Source: Streptomyces sp. V2I9
Lineage (GTDB): Bacteria; Actinomycetota; Actinomycetes; Streptomycetales; Streptomycetaceae
Assembly (NCBI RefSeq): GCF_030817475.1
Contig: NZ_JAUSZJ010000002.1
Location: forward strand, 2,347,501 to 2,411,500
Length of the DNA: 64,000 nt
Reading direction: 5' to 3'
The translations under genes were made by a program, and so were the position numbers. Shown piece after piece: positions 24,099-31,981 of this stretch. The number at the start of each line of letters is the position of its first letter. Positions within the stretch are counted from its first letter, which is position 1. Under the pieces are notes generated by a model, which ran no database searches, was not told the DNA's origin, and saw nothing but the letters and a program-made list of their open reading frames with translations.

Positions 24099-26320
24099 CC
24101 GAAGGGCTTCCGTTCCGTGGCTCCGTGGGAGGCATCGGCGGCGGACCGCTGCGGGTACGGGGCCGGGACCCCGCCGGGGACCTCCAGCGCGCCCGTGCGG
24201 CGCAGCTTCTGCCAGCGCAGCCGGCCGCCGGTGAGCGCGGTGATCCAGGACTGGAGCAGTACGACGTACATGAGCTGGCGGTAGAGGATCTGCTGGAGCG
24301 GCAGCGAGATCAGGTGCGTCATGCGTTCCTTGTCGAGCCGGAACGCGTACGCGGCGCAGACCGCCTGGACGACCAGCACCCCGAACCAGGCGGCGACCGT
24401 CTTCCCGGTCGGGCCGAAGACCAGCCCGTACAGCAGGAACACGTCGATCAGCGGGGCGAGCAGCGGGGCGACGACCATGAACAGGGAGACGAACGGCAGT
24501 CCGACCCGCCCGAAGCGGCCGGAGGGGCCGCGTTCGACGACGGCGCGGCGGTGCTTCCAGATGGCCTGCATGGTGCCGTAACTCCATCGGTAGCGCTGCG
24601 ACCAGAGCTGCTGCACGGACTCCGGGGCCTCGGTCCAGGCGCGGGCGTTCTCCGCGTAGACGACGCGCCAGCCGTCCCGGTGGAGGGCCATGGTGACGTC
24701 GGTGTCCTCGGCGAGGGTGTCCTCGCTCATCCCGCCGACCCGCTCCAGGGCCGCGCGGCGGAAGGCGCCGACCGCGCCGGGGATGGTGGGCATGCAGCCG
24801 AGCACGTCGTACATGCGGCGGTCCAGGTTGAAGCCCATCACGTACTCGATGTGCTGCCAGGCGCCGATGAGCGAGTCGCGGTTGCCGACCTTGGCGTTGC
24901 CCGCGACGGCCCCGACGCGGGGGTCGCCGAAGGGCTGGACCAGCTCGCCGATGGTGGCGGGTTCGAAGACGGTGTCGCCGTCCATCATCACGACGATGTC
25001 GTACCGGGCGTGCCGGATGCCGTTGTTGAGGGCGGCGGGCTTGCCCGCGTTGCGCTGGCGCACGACCCGTACGCCGGGCAGCCGCATGGCCTCGACGAGG
25101 TCGGCGGTGCCGTCGGTCGAGCCGTCGTCGATGACGATGATCTCGATGGGGTGCTCGCTCACGACGAGGGAGCGCACGGTGGCCTCGATGCACTCCCGTT
25201 CGTTGTACGCGGGGACGAGGACGGAGACCGGGCGGGTGACGGGCGGGCCCCAGCTGAAGTCGTGGCGGCGGACCTTGCGGGCGTGCGCGAAGGACAGCAG
25301 CAGCATCAGCCCGAAGCGGGCCAGGACCAGGACGCCGATGACGGCGAGCCCGGCGACCAGGACCCCGGTGACCCGCTCGGAGACGGCCACGGCGGAGACG
25401 AACGCCTTGCCCTTCCACAGCGCGAACCCGGTGACCGGGGCGTGCGCGGAGGGGGCGTCCAGCGCCGTGGTGAGCCGGGTGAAGGTGTAGCCCCGCTCCG
25501 TGAGGTCGGGCAGCAGGGTGTCGAGCGCGGCCACGGTCTGCGAGCGGTCGCCGCCGGAGTCGTGCATGAGGATGATCGCGCCCTTGCCGTCCTTCGGCGT
25601 GGCCCGCTCGACGATGGCGCGGACGCCGGGGCGCTTCCAGTCCTCGCTGTCGGTGTCGTTGACGACGGTGAGGTAGCCGCGGCTGCCGATGTACTCGGTG
25701 ACCGGCCAGGACGTGTTGTCCATGGCCGACGAGAAGGAGGAGTACGGCGGCCGGAAGAGCGAGGTGCGGATACCGGCCGCGCCCGCCAGTGCCAGCTGGT
25801 TCTGCGACAGCTCCCAGTCGATGCGCTCGGTGGACTGGTAGGAGAGGTCGGGGTGGTTGAAGGTGTGCAGCCCGATCTCGTGGCCCTCCTCGACCATCCG
25901 CTCGACCAGGTCGGGATGGCGGGCGGCCATGGTGCCGGTGACGAAGAAGACGCCGTGCGCGTCGTACTCCTTCAGCTTGTCGAGCACCTTCGGCGTCCAC
26001 ACCGGGTCGGGCCCGTCGTCGAAGGTCAGGACGATCCTGCGGTCGGGTACGCGCAGGGTCCTGACGTCGCCGGAGCGGGCGTCGATGACGGGACCGCCGG
26101 AGCGGACGTCCTTCGGCACCTCGGTGGTGCGGTCGGCGGCGCGGACCCGGTGGTCGGCGAGGATCTCGTTGTGCACGTATCCGCGCAGCATCAGCATCGC
26201 GAGCAGGGCGACGAGGAGTGTCGTCGGCAGGAGGTAGCGCATGGGGAGCCGGAACCGGCTCCGACCACGTGACGCCTTCCTCCTCCTGCCGTTCCTGCCC
26301 CGCGTGACGGGGGCGTTCAT
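24095..26320 (-). CDS. matB: MatB-like bifunctional polysaccharide deacetylase/GT2 synthase
   Basis: 741 residues, membrane-bound. After one N-terminal helix (residues 27-46) comes a NodB-type deacetylase: LTFDDGPDPVW near 97, HTFNHP near 150, FRPPYSS near 190. A second membrane helix follows near 345, then a processive GT2 domain with VIDDGSTDGT near 395, MMDGDT near 450, EDTD near 545 and QRYRW near 580, then further membrane helices. The fusion is that of PNAG-type synthases and of MatB, which builds the surface glycan that clumps Streptomyces hyphae. Its ATG abuts the matA stop (TAGATG) and its stop overlaps the acyltransferase start. Confidence 0.9.
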   Translation of the reverse strand: MNAPVTRGRNGRRRKASRGRSRFRLPMRYLLPTTLLVALLAMLMLRGYVHNEILADHRVRAADRTTEVPKDVRSGGPVIDARSGDVRTLRVPDRRIVLTFDDGPDPVWTPKVLDKLKEYDAHGVFFVTGTMAARHPDLVERMVEEGHEIGLHTFNHPDLSYQSTERIDWELSQNQLALAGAAGIRTSLFRPPYSSFSSAMDNTSWPVTEYIGSRGYLTVVNDTDSEDWKRPGVRAIVERATPKDGKGAIILMHDSGGDRSQTVAALDTLLPDLTERGYTFTRLTTALDAPSAHAPVTGFALWKGKAFVSAVAVSERVTGVLVAGLAVIGVLVLARFGLMLLLSFAHARKVRRHDFSWGPPVTRPVSVLVPAYNERECIEATVRSLVVSEHPIEIIVIDDGSTDGTADLVEAMRLPGVRVVRQRNAGKPAALNNGIRHARYDIVVMMDGDTVFEPATIGELVQPFGDPRVGAVAGNAKVGNRDSLIGAWQHIEYVMGFNLDRRMYDVLGCMPTIPGAVGAFRRAALERVGGMSEDTLAEDTDVTMALHRDGWRVVYAENARAWTEAPESVQQLWSQRYRWSYGTMQAIWKHRRAVVERGPSGRFGRVGLPFVSLFMVVAPLLAPLIDVFLLYGLVFGPTGKTVAAWFGVLVVQAVCAAYAFRLDKERMTHLISLPLQQILYRQLMYVVLLQSWITALTGGRLRWQKLRRTGALEVPGGVPAPYPQRSAADASHGATERKPFG

Positions 26321-26986
26321 CTACGGGGCGCTCTCTTCTTCCACCGGCGGGTCGGGAGTCTCGGCGGGCGGAACCGTGGGGGCGGTCGGCTCCGGCGCGG
26401 GGGACGGCGGCGGTTCGGCCGGCGGTTCGGCGGCCGAGGTCGTGGGGGCCGGCCCGGTTCCCGGCCCCGTCTCCCCGCCGGTGGTCGCGGCCGGGGCCGC
26501 CGGCCGGGACGCGGAGGGGTCCTTCGCGCTTCCGGCGGGCACCAGGACGGAGGTGGCCGAGGGGGCGGCGCCGGGATCGCCCGAGGCGTCGGGAACGGCG
26601 GGGTCCGAGGCGCCGGGAGCCGGTCCGGCGGCCTCGCCGGGCAGCTCGCCCGTGGCCTCGGGGGCCGGGACGTCCTCGACCTGCTCGGCCCGCGCCTTCT
26701 CCTCGGGCCCGGACACGGGCAGCCAGGGGGCGCTGGAGTTTCCGCCGAGGACGGCGAGGACCAGCGTCACGGCATAGGCGGCACAGCCCACGGCCAGGAC
26801 CCAGCCGATCCGGCGGAGGGTCTTGCTCCGGCGCCCGCTCTCGTCGACGAAGACGGGGCCGTCCGAGCCGTCCGCCGGGGAGGGTCCGCCGGGCAGTTCG
26901 GCGAGGCGGCGGCCCAGTCCGTCGAGCCGGAGGGTCGCGTCACCGGGCTCGTGCGTGTGCCCGGTCGTCTTGTCTTCGCGCCACAT
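26321..26986 (-). CDS. matA: MatA-like single-span membrane protein with Pro/Ala-rich outer region
   Basis: 221 residues: a cytoplasmic N-terminus of about 58 residues, one membrane helix IGWVLAVGCAAYAVTLVLAV, then about 145 residues of Pro/Ala/Thr/Glu-rich low-complexity sequence outside. There is no catalytic motif. It stands directly before matB with no gap, matching the matA-matB order of S. coelicolor and S. lividans as I recall, where both are needed for mycelial aggregation. ATG 26986 (MWREDKTT) chosen; the open frame to 27133 has little coding look. A role as scaffold or export partner is only a guess. Confidence 0.75.
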   Translation of the reverse strand: MWREDKTTGHTHEPGDATLRLDGLGRRLAELPGGPSPADGSDGPVFVDESGRRSKTLRRIGWVLAVGCAAYAVTLVLAVLGGNSSAPWLPVSGPEEKARAEQVEDVPAPEATGELPGEAAGPAPGASDPAVPDASGDPGAAPSATSVLVPAGSAKDPSASRPAAPAATTGGETGPGTGPAPTTSAAEPPAEPPPSPAPEPTAPTVPPAETPDPPVEEESAP

Positions 26987-27153
26987 GTCCACAGGTGCAG
27001 CCCATCCCCCACTGAATGAATCAGGCGCACCGAATTTGACTGGTTCTTTACTGTCGGACCGGCCCCCACCCGTCCACGAACCTGGCGTCCATGCACCCGG
27101 ACGATGAATGTAGCGCACGGCGTTGACGCCCAAGTGCCCCTGAACGGAGTTGA

Positions 27154-28125
27154 TCAGGAACGGTTTCGCATCAGTGACACATCGCTCTCGGGCAGCCAGG
27201 ACCCCGGCGGCCGGATCAGCCAGCCTTCGCCAAGAGCCAACTGGTCAGCGGCGGTGCGTAGCGCGGCTACGCCGGGGTGCCTCAGCCCCTTGCGCCAGAC
27301 CAGCGAAAGCGGCGAAAGCGGAATCGGATCGACGAGGGGGCGCAGCACCGTTCCGGGCAGCGGCGGGAAGCCGGTGACGGCGAGCACCGGGTGGCCCGCC
27401 TTGGAGATGACCCGCTGAAATTCGGCCACCCCCACGGCCAGCGGGACGGGCGGCGCCATCGCGATGTCCCACTCGGCGAACAGCAGGGCGGCGAGGTCCG
27501 TCCACTCCCGTGTCCGTTCGTTGCCGGCCCCCGCGTGGACGGTCGCTCCGGACAGCTCGGCCAGGGCGACCGCCTCCCGCTCGGCGAGGGGGTGGGCGGC
27601 GGGCACCATCAGGGCCATCGGCTCGTACCGCACGGGGTGCACGGCCAGCCCCGAGCGCACCGCGGGAGCCAGCCCGGCGGCCCGCCCGAAGGAAGCGTCG
27701 AGCCGCCCGGCCAGGATCTCGGACGCCGCCCAGGTGAGCCCGGACTCGAAGCGGGCCATCAGCTCGCACTCGGGCACCAGCTCGCGGGCGCGCCCCAGCA
27801 CGCGGGCGGCGGTGGCCCCGTCGCTGTTCAGGTCCACGAGGAGCGGCCGGGCGGGAGCGCCGCTGAACGCCCCGGCGAGTTCGGCGTGCGCGTCGAGCAC
27901 CCGGCGGGCGTACGGCACCAGGCGTTCGCCGTCCGGGGTGAGCGCGACCTGCCGGGTGGTACGGACGAACAGCTCCGCCCCCAGCTCCCGCTCCAGCCGC
28001 CGGACGTCCCGGCTCAGCGCCTGCTGGGCCACGAAGAGCCGGGCGGCGGCGCGGGTGAAGTGCAGCTCGTCGGCGACGGCGAGGAAGGAGCGCAGCAGGC
28101 GGGGATCGGTGTCGGTGGGAGGCAC
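27154..28125 (-). CDS. LysR-family transcription regulator
   Basis: 323 residues. The winged helix-turn-helix lies at residues 6-65 (LRSFLAVADELHFTRAAARL, then QQALSRDVRRLERELGAELF), followed by the two-lobed effector domain. GTG 28125 chosen because the HTH starts directly after it; ribosome site is weak. It diverges from the MFS gene at 28228, with a 23-bp inverted repeat between them, the classic LysR arrangement in which the regulator controls its neighbour. Effector unknown. Confidence 0.88.
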   Translation of the reverse strand: MPPTDTDPRLLRSFLAVADELHFTRAAARLFVAQQALSRDVRRLERELGAELFVRTTRQVALTPDGERLVPYARRVLDAHAELAGAFSGAPARPLLVDLNSDGATAARVLGRARELVPECELMARFESGLTWAASEILAGRLDASFGRAAGLAPAVRSGLAVHPVRYEPMALMVPAAHPLAEREAVALAELSGATVHAGAGNERTREWTDLAALLFAEWDIAMAPPVPLAVGVAEFQRVISKAGHPVLAVTGFPPLPGTVLRPLVDPIPLSPLSLVWRKGLRHPGVAALRTAADQLALGEGWLIRPPGSWLPESDVSLMRNRS

Positions 28126-28150
28126 GCCGGCGAATGTACCGCGCGGGACC

Positions 28151-28173
28151 CCATTCACAACACAGGTGCGTGA
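28151..28173. promoter_or_regulatory. Putative LysR operator
   Basis: ATTCAC-N11-GTGAAT, a perfect 6-bp dyad containing the T-N11-A core of LysR sites, lies between the divergent lysR and MFS genes, 26 bases from the former and 55 from the latter. Confidence 0.55.
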
Positions 28174-28227
28174 ATCCGGCGCAGAAGGTGTTGGACCGGG
28201 GCGGCGGGGCGCGGCGAGCCTGTCCGT

Positions 28228-29655
28228 ATGCCGATACCCCCCGCCGCCCGCCCGGAGACCGTGCCCCCGTCCACCACGTACGCCCGCCCCGATCCGGCGG
28301 CCCGGGTCCCGCGCGCCCGGCGCCCGGAGACCGCGCCCCGGCCCACCGCGTACGCCCGCCCGGTCCGGGCCTCCGCTCCCCCGGCCATGCCCCTGCTCGC
28401 CGTATCCGGCGGCCAGCTGGTGGCGGCCCCGCGCTCCGTCCCCCTGCGGCCGGGACCACGGCGTTCCCGGCCGTCGCCCAACCCGTACCTCCGGCTGCTG
28501 GCGACCCCCGGAGCCCGCGCCTTCACGGCGGGCAACCTCATCGCCCGGCTGCCGATGGGGATGCTGAGCGTCAGCGCGGTCATCATGATCGCCGGCTCCC
28601 GCGACTCGTACGCCCTCGCCGGGGCCGTCACCGCGACCGGCCTGGCGGCGACGGCGGTCGTCGCGCCCTTCACCGCCCGGCTGGTGGACCGCTACGGGCA
28701 GGCGCGCGTCGCGGTGCCCGCCACGGCGCTCGCCGTCCTCGGCTCGCTGGCGCTCGTGCTGTGCGTGCACCTCGACGCCCCGGCCTGGACGCTGTTCGCC
28801 GCGTACGCCGCGACCGCGACGACCCCGAACACCGGCGGGATGTCCCGAGCCCGCTGGGCACACCTGCACCGGGGCGACCCGGCGGCCCTGCACACCGCGA
28901 ACTCCTTCGAACAGGCCGCCGACGAGCTGTGCTTCATGCTGGGCCCGGTGCTGGCCGCGACGCTCTGCGGGGCCCTGTTCCCGGAGGCGGGCACCCTGGT
29001 GGGGGCGGCGCTCCTGATGACCGGCGTCCTGGTCTTCGCCGCCCAGCGCGCCACGGAACCGCCCGTCACCCCCCGCACGAAGGCCGTGGCCTCGCCCCTG
29101 CGCGCGCCGGGGATGCCCGCGCTGCTGGCGGTCTTCCTCGCCACGGGCGCGGTCTTCGGGGCGCTGGAGGTGGTCTCCATCGCGCATGCCGGGGGCGCGA
29201 TCCTGGCGCTCCAGGCGGCGGGATCGTGCGTGGCGGGCCTGGTCTACGGTTCGCTGCGGCCCGCGCGGGACGTCCATCTGCGGCTGCTGCTGTGCCTGGC
29301 CGGGATGACGGGGCTGATGTCCCTGCCGCTGCTGGCCGCCGCGGGCTCCGCGGCCCTTCCGGTCCTGGCGCTCTGCCTGCTGCTGGCGGGGGCGGCGACC
29401 GCGCCCACCATGGTCACGGGCATGACGCTGGTCCAACGGTCCACCCGACCCGAGCAGTTGAACGAGGGCATGACGCTCGCGGTCACCGCGCTGCTGGGCG
29501 GCGTCGCGGCCGGCGCGGCGACGGGCGGCTGGCTGGTCGAGCACGTCGGCACGGTCCCCGGCTACGCGGCCCCGATGTCCGCGGCGGCCCTGGCCCTGGC
29601 CGTCGCGGGGGCGGGGCAGCGGGCGCTGAACCGCGCCCCCGGTCAGGCCCGTTGA
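28228..29655 (+). CDS. MFS efflux-type transporter
   Basis: 475 residues with about twelve membrane helices. The loop after the second helix, VDRYGQARVAVPATALAVLG, matches the MFS motif A. The first 80 residues are hydrophilic, Pro/Arg-rich and contain two similar segments (TTYARPDPAARVPRARRPET and TAYARPVRAS), an unusual cytoplasmic extension; a later start such as ATG 28387 (MPLLAV) is possible. It resembles sugar or drug efflux carriers of actinomycetes. Substrate unknown; likely controlled by the divergent LysR protein. Its 3' end overlaps the convergent 70-codon gene by 13 bases. Confidence 0.83.
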   Translation: MPIPPAARPETVPPSTTYARPDPAARVPRARRPETAPRPTAYARPVRASAPPAMPLLAVSGGQLVAAPRSVPLRPGPRRSRPSPNPYLRLLATPGARAFTAGNLIARLPMGMLSVSAVIMIAGSRDSYALAGAVTATGLAATAVVAPFTARLVDRYGQARVAVPATALAVLGSLALVLCVHLDAPAWTLFAAYAATATTPNTGGMSRARWAHLHRGDPAALHTANSFEQAADELCFMLGPVLAATLCGALFPEAGTLVGAALLMTGVLVFAAQRATEPPVTPRTKAVASPLRAPGMPALLAVFLATGAVFGALEVVSIAHAGGAILALQAAGSCVAGLVYGSLRPARDVHLRLLLCLAGMTGLMSLPLLAAAGSAALPVLALCLLLAGAATAPTMVTGMTLVQRSTRPEQLNEGMTLAVTALLGGVAAGAATGGWLVEHVGTVPGYAAPMSAAALALAVAGAGQRALNRAPGQAR

Positions 29656-29855
29656 CGAATCCACGCCGCCAGCTCGCGGACCAGCTCGGCCGAGGCCCCT
29701 CCGAGGTGGACGAGCGCCTTGTCGGTGATGGTGGGAAGGTCGCCGTGGAGGGAGGGCAAGGAGAAACCTGCCAGCCGGAGCGCCTCGGCGAGATCCTGGG
29801 CGGCCAGATTGCCTTCGACGAGCGCGGCAGCCTGTGCGGGTCGCTGGTGGAACAT
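29643..29855 (-). CDS. Small hypothetical protein, 70 residues
   Basis: Not recognised. Residues 1-45 are Ala/Leu-rich and likely helical; the end has GGASAELVRELAAWIRQRA. No Cys, no membrane segment. Third positions are coding-like. It begins at ATG 29855 with AAGG about 12 bases up, 53 bases after the end of the 68-residue gene, so it probably belongs to the same small operon as the ATP-binding protein. It overlaps the MFS stop by 13 bases on the other strand. Confidence 0.6.
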   Translation of the reverse strand: MFHQRPAQAAALVEGNLAAQDLAEALRLAGFSLPSLHGDLPTITDKALVHLGGASAELVRELAAWIRQRA

Positions 29856-29861
29856 GAGGGA

Positions 29862-30554
29862 TCAGCCTTTCGTCGGTAAAGAGCCGGTGGGGAACGGGAT
29901 ATGACGGGTCACGACGGGCGCGGGGGCGCCGAGAGGACGAACCCCAGCTCTCCCGCCGCGTCCACGACGAGCGACATGAGCTGAGCGGTGGTGAGCGCCT
30001 CGCGCCGCTCTCCGTGCGGTCCGAAGGCCAGGACGTACGCGGCCGGCTCCGCCCGGACCAGGGGCACCCGGAGCCCTGGTGTCGCACCCGCCGCCGGCCG
30101 GGACCTGTCCGTCACGGAACTCCTCCAGAGCGCGGGGGCCTCCGGCCGCAGCGTGGCCGCTCTGCGGCTGCGGGACGGAGAGCACGAAGTAGACGGCTTT
30201 GCCGTGCGGCACGGTCCGTACGCCCCAGTCGTCGGCGAGGCTCTCCACCAGGAGCAACCCCCGCCCCGAGGTGGCGTCGAGGCCCCCGTGTCGGACGACC
30301 GGAACACCTTCGCCGTGGTCGGTGACGGTCACGGTGACGGCACAGGCCGACCGCTCGCACCTCACTCGGAAGAAGGGGCCGCCCGTGGCGTGCAGGACGG
30401 CGTTGGTGACGAGTTCGCTGACCAGAAGCTCGGCGGTGTCGGAGATCTCGTCACCGATCTGCCAGTTGCGCATCACCCCCCGCACAGATTTCCTAGCCGC
30501 CCGCACGGACTCCTCGGCGACCGGAAAGGTCAAGGCCGGCTCTTCGCTGGACAC
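29862..30554 (-). CDS. ATP-binding protein, RsbW/anti-sigma-like HATPase (AbaA/WhiJ-locus type)
   Basis: GHKL/HATPase_c fold as in Streptomyces anti-sigma-type regulators. The N box is seen as LLVSELVTNAVLHA near residue 45, the G1 box as VTDHGEGVP near 80 and the G2 box as ATSGRGLLLVESLADDWGVR near 95. Only about the first 140-150 residues look like protein. The frame then stays open to 29862 with Arg/Gly/Ala-rich sequence that reads over a second, better-looking gene (29909-30115), so the tail may come from loss of an earlier stop or a frameshift. It diverges from the XRE gene. Confidence 0.75.
   Translation of the reverse strand: MSSEEPALTFPVAEESVRAARKSVRGVMRNWQIGDEISDTAELLVSELVTNAVLHATGGPFFRVRCERSACAVTVTVTDHGEGVPVVRHGGLDATSGRGLLLVESLADDWGVRTVPHGKAVYFVLSVPQPQSGHAAAGGPRALEEFRDGQVPAGGGCDTRAPGAPGPGGAGRVRPGLRTARRAARGAHHRSAHVARRGRGGRAGVRPLGAPAPVVTRHIPFPTGSLPTKG
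29909..30115 (-). CDS. Small protein inside the 3' part of the ATP-binding gene, 68 residues
   Basis: Not recognised. GTG 30115 is preceded by a very strong ribosome site GGAGGAG, and the frame has typical high third-position GC and sensible protein sequence (PAAYVLAFGPHGERREALTT, then LVVDAAGELGFVLSAP). It lies wholly within the longer open frame of the ATP-binding gene but in another frame. I take it as the true coding sequence of this stretch. It may be a partner of the WhiJ-like locus. Confidence 0.68.
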   Translation of the reverse strand: MTDRSRPAAGATPGLRVPLVRAEPAAYVLAFGPHGERREALTTAQLMSLVVDAAGELGFVLSAPPRPS

Positions 30555-30689
30555 CAGAGTTCACCTCTCGGCATGCGGTGCGGACAGGCGGATGCGCTCG
30601 TCCGCACCACGGGCATTGCCACGCTTCGCCATCATGGAATGACGTTCCGTGACCGACCGGAACACCGTAGCGCTGCATGCTTCCGTTCT

Positions 30690-30725
30690 GCAAGTACCCT
30701 TTCGCATGTATGCATATCTACTTGC
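30690..30725. promoter_or_regulatory. Inverted repeat in the divergent WhiJ-like promoter region
   Basis: GCAAGTA at 30690-30696 and its complement TACTTGC at 30719-30725 flank an AT-richer stretch with GCATGTATGCAT. TATCTA at 30715-30720 could be a -10 box for the XRE gene. The dyad lies in the 228-bp region between divergent genes and may bind the XRE protein. Confidence 0.4.
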
Positions 30726-30782
30726 TGGCGCTCCCGCCGGACCAGCGGGCAAACTGAGCACCGACACCACACGAGGAGCACG

Positions 30783-31652
30783 ATGGGCCAGACGATCAGG
30801 AGCCGCCGCCTGGGTTCGGACCTGCGGCAACTGCGCCGCAGGGCCAACCTGACGGCCGAGGCGGTCGGCGTCGAACTCGGCTTCTCCCAGTCCAAGATGA
30901 GCCGCATAGAGAGCGGCGACGTCCGCGTCTCCCGTACCGATCTGAAGGCCCTGCTCGCGCTCTACGACGTCACCGACGAGAAGCAGATCACCGCGTTCCT
31001 GGAGGCGGCGAAGGACGCCAAGTCCCGTGGCTGGTGGATCGCCTACGAGGACGCCCTGCCGCGCGAGTACCGCGACTTCATCGCGCTGGAGGGATCGGCG
31101 GCCGGCATCCGGACGTTCGAGGGCATGATCGTGCCGGGCCTGATGCAGACACCGGACTACACCCGCCACATCATCACGGCGGGCCCGGCGGTGCTTCCGC
31201 CGGGCCACGTGGACTCGCTCATCAAGGTGCGGATGGAGCGCCAGTCGATCCTGGACGGCGAACAGCCTCCGAAGATCTGGGCGATCGTGACCGAGGGCGC
31301 CCTGCGCCAGGTGGTCGGCGGCTACACGGTGATGCTGGACCAGCTCCACCACCTGACCCGCCTCACGGAGCGGAGCAACATCACGCTCCAGGTGCTCCCG
31401 TTCGAGGCGGGCGCGCACGCGGGCGTACAGAGCTCTTTCTGGCTCTTCGATTTCCCGGCGGACCCCAGCATCGCCTGCGTGGCCAACCTGACCGGGACGC
31501 TGTTCATGGACCAGTCCGGGCAGCTCCACGCGTTCTCGGACGCGTTCGACAACCTCCGGGCCAGTGCGCTGAGCCCGGCCGATTCACTGACGCGCATCAC
31601 CGACATCATGGATCTGATGCGCGAAGAACAAGACAAGAGGAAGCCATCATGA
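30783..31652 (+). CDS. XRE-family regulator with DUF5753 (WhiJ-like)
   Basis: 289 residues. An N-terminal Cro/C1 helix-turn-helix (residues 9-62, LRQLRRRANLTAEAVGVELG then SQSKMSRIESG) is followed by the DUF5753 domain (AYEDALPREYRDFIALEGSA, FEGMIVPGLMQTPDYTR, then WAIVTEGALRQVVGG). This is the standard form of the many WhiJ paralogues of Streptomyces, which act with a DUF397 partner on development and antibiotic production. ATG 30783 has GAGGAG upstream. Its stop overlaps the DUF397 start. Confidence 0.92.
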   Translation: MGQTIRSRRLGSDLRQLRRRANLTAEAVGVELGFSQSKMSRIESGDVRVSRTDLKALLALYDVTDEKQITAFLEAAKDAKSRGWWIAYEDALPREYRDFIALEGSAAGIRTFEGMIVPGLMQTPDYTRHIITAGPAVLPPGHVDSLIKVRMERQSILDGEQPPKIWAIVTEGALRQVVGGYTVMLDQLHHLTRLTERSNITLQVLPFEAGAHAGVQSSFWLFDFPADPSIACVANLTGTLFMDQSGQLHAFSDAFDNLRASALSPADSLTRITDIMDLMREEQDKRKPS

Positions 31653-31858
31653 CCAGCGCCACCCCCACCGTCGTCGGCCCGTTCGTGAAGGCCACCGCAA
31701 GCGGTCAGCAGGATGCGTGTGTGGAGGTGGCCCCCCTCTCCGACGGCGGCCGGGCAGTCCGCGACAGCAAGAACCAGCACGGCCCCCGCCTCCACTTCGG
31801 CCCCGCCCAGTGGACGGCCTTCACCGCCGGCGTGAAGACCGGCGGATATGAGGTCTGA
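31649..31858 (+). CDS. DUF397 domain protein
   Basis: 69 residues, one DUF397 domain: the marks are DACVEVAPLS near residue 23, AVRDSKNQHGP near 36 and FGPAQWTAFTAGVKTG at the end. DUF397 proteins are small partners of DUF5753 regulators and have been proposed to act as their antagonists or co-regulators. The ATG overlaps the XRE stop (ATGA at 31649-31652), so the two are translated together. A 21-bp hairpin follows directly. Confidence 0.92.
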   Translation: MTSATPTVVGPFVKATASGQQDACVEVAPLSDGGRAVRDSKNQHGPRLHFGPAQWTAFTAGVKTGGYEV

Positions 31859-31869
31859 CCCGACCCCGC

Positions 31870-31916
31870 CCGAGGGCCGGGTGCCACGGAAGCGATCCGT
31901 GGCACCCGGCCCTCGG
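31870..31916 (+). terminator. Hairpin terminator of the XRE-DUF397 operon
   Basis: A perfect 21-bp stem with loop AGCGA starts 12 bases past the DUF397 stop. It is the longest perfect hairpin I saw in the window. Confidence 0.8.
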
Positions 31917-31930
31917 CGCTTTCGGGCAGC

Positions 31931-31970
31931 AAAAAACCGCTGCCCCGCGAGCGAACTCGCGGGGCAGCGG
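31931..31970 (-). terminator. Intrinsic terminator of ssrA
   Basis: On the minus strand a 15-bp stem (CCGCTGCCCCGCGAG and complement, loop of four) is followed by six T, a textbook rho-independent terminator 12 bases after the tmRNA 3' end. Confidence 0.85.
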
Positions 31971-31981
31971 CCTACATGGGG

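Noticed and set aside
22917..26000. 1027-codon single gene covering acyltransferase and half of matB
   Set aside because: Only the part after ATG 24098 is acyltransferase; the upstream part is an out-of-frame reading of matB, whose deacetylase and GT2 motifs are intact.
27154..30087. 977-codon gene ending in LysR
   Set aside because: The first 650 codons are antisense to the MFS gene; the LysR domain starts at GTG 28125.
31034..31858. 274-codon frame ending in DUF397
   Set aside because: Its first 200 codons are an out-of-frame reading of the XRE gene; the DUF397 gene starts at ATG 31649.
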